Part shown: piece after piece, positions 61,117-64,000 of the stretch
Layout of the letters: the number at the start of each line of letters is the position of its first letter
Position numbering within the stretch: position 1 is the stretch's first letter
From: Alteriqipengyuania abyssalis
GTDB lineage: Bacteria; Pseudomonadota; Alphaproteobacteria; Sphingomonadales; Sphingomonadaceae
Length of the DNA: 64,000 nucleotides
Reading direction: 5' to 3'
Assembly (NCBI RefSeq): GCF_019857185.1
Contig: NZ_JAHWXP010000002.1
Location: 868,001 to 932,000 of the forward strand
Program-made: the position numbers and the translations under genes
Notes under the pieces: generated by a model
Database searches by the model: none
Told to the model about the DNA's origin: nothing
Seen by the model: only the letters and a program-made list of their open reading frames with translations

Positions 61117-62031
61117 ATGCGCCGCCTCTTCCCGCTCGCAGCCTTCGGTCTGGCTGTTGCTCTCGTTTCGCCGGTTGCCGCGCAGGAGCCTGCGCAACAG
61201 GCCGAGCCCGACGCGTCCGCCCAGGGGGTGGAAATCATCGTCGAGGGTATCCGCGAGAAGGAAGAGCAGGTCCAAGCGATGACCCGCCAGATCACGCGCC
61301 GGGCGCGGGTCGACAAGCCGGTTTCCAAATTCTACTCGCAGGTCTGCATCGGCGTGATCGGGATGACCCCGGACTACGCCCGGACCCTGATCGCGCGGAT
61401 GGAAGAGAACGCGCGCAGCGTCGATCTGCCCGTGGGCGGCGAGGGATGCCAGCCCAATATCCTGATCGCCTTCGTGAAGGACGGCGAGCAGGAGCTGGAC
61501 GAACTGCGCAAGGCCGAGCCCAAGCTGTTCGCGACGCTGCTCGACTACGAATACGATCGGATCAAGCGCGGCAACGGCGCGGTGCGCGCGTGGCACGGCA
61601 CGCAGCTGAAGGGCAAGGACGGGCGCGATTTTTCCGATAGCGGGATGGGCGACGCGCCGCTCAACAACCAGTACTCCTCCTCGCGCCTGTCCAAGCAGGT
61701 GCGCGTGGACATGACCGGCGCGATCGTCATCATCGACAGCAACCGGGTGCCGGGCAAGACGCTGCAGCAGCTGGCCGACTACGCATCGATGCGCGCCTTC
61801 GTCTCGATCGACGACACCTCGACCGGCGGGGCCAGCGGAATCCCGACGATCCTCTCGCTGTTCGAAGAGGGGACCGACGCTCCCGACGGGATGACGACCT
61901 TCGACCGCGCCTATCTGGAAACGGTCTACCGCCTTCCGGCCACCGCCAATGACAGCCAGATCCACGACGCGACCTGGACCATGTATCGCAAGCTGGAAGG
62001 TCTGCCCGACATTGACGGCGACGACGACTAG
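61117..62031 (+). CDS. Exported protein of unknown function
   Basis: The 304-aa product has a signal peptide ending SPVAAQEP. After it comes VEIIVEGIRE, similar to the EIIVTGSR of the exported protein at 25622-26344. The main domain has KFYSQVCIGVIGM and GEGCQPNILIAFV, with a pair of cysteines that may form a disulfide, and ends with an acidic tail. No family recognised. Confidence 0.72.
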   Translation: MRRLFPLAAFGLAVALVSPVAAQEPAQQAEPDASAQGVEIIVEGIREKEEQVQAMTRQITRRARVDKPVSKFYSQVCIGVIGMTPDYARTLIARMEENARSVDLPVGGEGCQPNILIAFVKDGEQELDELRKAEPKLFATLLDYEYDRIKRGNGAVRAWHGTQLKGKDGRDFSDSGMGDAPLNNQYSSSRLSKQVRVDMTGAIVIIDSNRVPGKTLQQLADYASMRAFVSIDDTSTGGASGIPTILSLFEEGTDAPDGMTTFDRAYLETVYRLPATANDSQIHDATWTMYRKLEGLPDIDGDDD

Positions 62032-62128
62032 GGAGCGGAGCGGCGCGCGGGGACCGCTAAAGGGCAGTTGAGAGCGCGTCGATCTTCGCTAATGTGGTGA
62101 CAACGCATTGCCGCAGCAGAGGTCTTGC

Positions 62129-62641
62129 ATGTTTCCCACGCGCGTCACCCTGATCCCGCTCGCGCTCATGGCGTGCACCCCGCTGCCGCCATCCTCAGCG
62201 TCAACTCCGGCGGCGCCTGTCGACGGTACCGGACTGGTCTGGTTGCAGAACGAGGTGGGCGCAGATGCGCTCTACCGCAGCGGGAATGTCGATCTCGATG
62301 GCGATGGGATCGACGAAATGCTGTTCTACGTCGGCGGCCCCGGCAGATGCGGGAGCGGTGGCTGCGACCTCTACGTGCTGCGCAATACCGCCAATGGTAT
62401 CGCGGTGATCGCACGAACCAGCGTCACGCAACTGCCGATCGGCGTCCTCGATACAAGCCATCATGGAATGCGCGATATCGTTGTTTCCGTGGGCGGCGGC
62501 GGAATGCCCTTCGGCCATCGCGTCTTGCGCTTCGACGGACAGACCTATCCGGGCAATCCAACCGTCGCGCCCGCCGAGCCGATCGACACGATCGGCACGC
62601 CGGTCATTTCGCAGGGCGATATGCGACCGATTGTGTTCTGA
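62129..62641 (+). CDS. Lipoprotein with EF-hand-like/FG-GAP-like segment
   Basis: The 170-aa product has a lipobox (ALMAC). NVDLDGDGIDEMLFY is a calcium-loop-like DxDxDG motif. GGGGMPFGHRVLRF follows. Stop codon is directly adjacent to that of miaB (convergent). No family recognised. Confidence 0.68.
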   Translation: MFPTRVTLIPLALMACTPLPPSSASTPAAPVDGTGLVWLQNEVGADALYRSGNVDLDGDGIDEMLFYVGGPGRCGSGGCDLYVLRNTANGIAVIARTSVTQLPIGVLDTSHHGMRDIVVSVGGGGMPFGHRVLRFDGQTYPGNPTVAPAEPIDTIGTPVISQGDMRPIVF

Positions 62642-63979
62642 TCAGGTCAGCGGAGGCTCTCGCACCGTGCCCGCGAGCGAGTTCGGCCCGGCTTCGACCA
62701 GCTCCACCTCGACCAGATCGCCGATCTTCGTGTCCTCGCGCTCGAAGAACACCGATTGCAGCCAGGGCGACTTGCCCAGCCACTGGCCGGGATACTTGCC
62801 CTTCTTCTCCACCAGCACTGCGCAGGTTTTGCCTACGCTGGCGATATTGAACGCGTGCTGGTCGCGGTTGAGGCGGTCCTGCAGCCGGGCTAGCCGGTCC
62901 TTCATCACGTCCGGAGCAATCTGCCCGTCCATCCCCGCAGCGGGCGTGCCGGGACGGGGCGAATACTTGAAGCTGAAGGCGTGCATGTAGCGGACTTCGT
63001 CCACCACCTTCAGCGTATCCTCGAACTCAGCCTCGGTCTCGCCCGGGAAGCCGACGATGAAATCGCCGCTGAGCGCAAGATCGGGCCGCGCAGCGCGGAA
63101 GCGTTCGATCAGCCTGAGGTAGCTTTCGACCGTGTGGCTGCGGTTCATCGCCTTGAGCACGCGGTTGTTGCCCGCCTGCACCGGCAGATGGAGGTAGGGC
63201 ATCAGCTTGTCGAGCTCGCCATGCGCGGCGATGATCTCTTCATCCATGTCCGCCGGGTGGCTGGTGGTGTAGCGGATGCGCGCGAGGCCGTCGATTTTGG
63301 CCAGCTCGCGGACCAGCCCGGCCAGGCCGGTGCGGTGGCCCTTCGCGTCCTCGCCCGACCACGCGCTGACGTTCTGGCCGAGCAAGGTCAGCTCGCGCGC
63401 GCCGCCGTCGACCAGCCGCTGCGCTTCCGCGATCAGCTCTGCGAACGGACGGCTGATCTCCGCGCCGCGCGTATAGGGAACCACGCAATAGGTGCAGAAC
63501 TTGTCGCACCCTTCCTGAATGGTGAGGAAGGCGGCAGGCGGCGCGGTGCGCCGCTGCGGGAGGCCGGCGAACTTCGCCTCGGCGGCGAGGTCCATCTCGG
63601 TCGTGCGCTGGCCGGAGACCGCGCGTTCGAGCATCGCGGGCAGGTTCTGGTAGGCCTGCGGGCCCACCACCATGGAGACGGCGGGCGCGCGGGCCATGAT
63701 CTCCTCACCCTCGGCCTGTGCGACGCAGCCCGCGACCGCAATCAGCGGCGATGTGCCGTCTTCGCGCCGCAACCGGCCGATGTCCGAATAGACCTTCTCG
63801 GTCGCCTTCTCGCGGATATGGCAGGTGTTGAGCACCACCAGCTCCGCCTCCTCGCCCTCGGGTGCGGGCGTAATGCCCTGCGCGGCAAGCAGCTCGCCCA
63901 TACGCTCGCCATCATAGACGTTCATCTGGCAGCCGAAGCTCTTGACGCGGTAGGTCTTGGGAGGAGTCGTAGGTTTCAT
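62642..63979 (-). CDS. miaB: tRNA-2-methylthio-N6-dimethylallyladenosine synthase MiaB
   Basis: The 445-aa radical-SAM methylthiotransferase has the N-terminal cluster cysteines (FGCQMNVYDGER; NTCHIREKA; AGCVAQ), the radical SAM CxxxCxxC motif (CDKFCTYC), and a C-terminal TRAM domain. It modifies A37 of tRNAs that read UNN codons. In alphaproteobacteria miaB usually directly precedes phoH; here 2.5 kb with three genes intervene. Confidence 0.97.
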   Translation of the reverse strand: MKPTTPPKTYRVKSFGCQMNVYDGERMGELLAAQGITPAPEGEEAELVVLNTCHIREKATEKVYSDIGRLRREDGTSPLIAVAGCVAQAEGEEIMARAPAVSMVVGPQAYQNLPAMLERAVSGQRTTEMDLAAEAKFAGLPQRRTAPPAAFLTIQEGCDKFCTYCVVPYTRGAEISRPFAELIAEAQRLVDGGARELTLLGQNVSAWSGEDAKGHRTGLAGLVRELAKIDGLARIRYTTSHPADMDEEIIAAHGELDKLMPYLHLPVQAGNNRVLKAMNRSHTVESYLRLIERFRAARPDLALSGDFIVGFPGETEAEFEDTLKVVDEVRYMHAFSFKYSPRPGTPAAGMDGQIAPDVMKDRLARLQDRLNRDQHAFNIASVGKTCAVLVEKKGKYPGQWLGKSPWLQSVFFEREDTKIGDLVEVELVEAGPNSLAGTVREPPLT

Positions 63980-64000
63980 GGGAGGCGCGCATTTACGCGA

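Overview
The window is a GC-rich chromosomal segment with short intergenic gaps, many GTG/TTG starts and several ATGA-type gene overlaps. The gene order and family content (rpmF-plsX-fabH-ihfA-merR; dciA-dsbA-dsbA-smc; miaB/phoH/ybeY/corC; HWE-type histidine kinase; CobT; DUF1489, DUF2239 and DUF2490 proteins; a prokaryotic FeS photolyase) point to an alphaproteobacterium, most likely order Sphingomonadales, probably near Erythrobacter/Altererythrobacter. The genus is an inference, since no rRNA or species marker is present. I found no tRNA, rRNA, prophage, CRISPR array or conventional insertion sequence.

Layout. 0-13 kb: a membrane-anchored trypsin-like protease (cut by the window edge), ada, a TetR regulator with a near-perfect palindromic operator, a succinate-semialdehyde dehydrogenase, a siderophore-interacting protein behind a Fur-box-like site, a (6-4)-type FeS photolyase, a HEYAH putative metalloprotease, priA, and DUF4197 and DUF2490 envelope proteins. 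13-18 kb: transaldolase, cobT, a small membrane protein and a ParDE module with a 29-bp operator palindrome, then an amidase and a nitroreductase. 18-28 kb: small membrane and lipoproteins, cysS carrying an in-frame palindromic repeat, a 2-hydroxyacid dehydrogenase, an acetolactate-synthase-like enzyme followed by an aldehyde dehydrogenase, an exported protein, two overlapping small genes and an S24/LexA-like repressor. 28-34 kb: Flp pilin, cytochrome c, MBL hydrolase, MAPEG protein and the lipid cluster rpmF-plsX-fabH followed by ihfA-merR. 34-41 kb: smc, two DsbA-like thiol oxidoreductases, dciA and divergent mutY. 41-48 kb: a serine hydrolase, nudC, FrnE-like DsbA and a secreted GH-like protein as a tight run, then small conserved proteins, mgtE and a cyclophilin. 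48-64 kb: LysR, corC-ybeY, a divergent GIY-YIG/DUF2239 pair, an HWE kinase, a GGDEF cyclase, an AraC regulator with a second serine hydrolase, an OmpA protein, a 366-bp GIY-YIG unit with terminal inverted repeats, phoH, an RcnB-like protein, secreted proteins and miaB.

The most unusual signal is a group of short palindromic elements that share CGTC/CGCC...GACG termini. Three are non-coding: one inside cysS, one after cysS and one near 46.1 kb. A fourth is a 366-bp unit (58697-59062) in which 31-bp terminal inverted repeats tightly enclose a 95-aa GIY-YIG endonuclease gene. I propose this unit as a minimal autonomous mobile element, and the non-coding copies as possible relatives. A second curiosity is an identical 26-mer placed upstream of two unrelated minus-strand genes, near 26.4 and 51.3 kb. 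Most of the rest is ordinary housekeeping and accessory chromosomal content.
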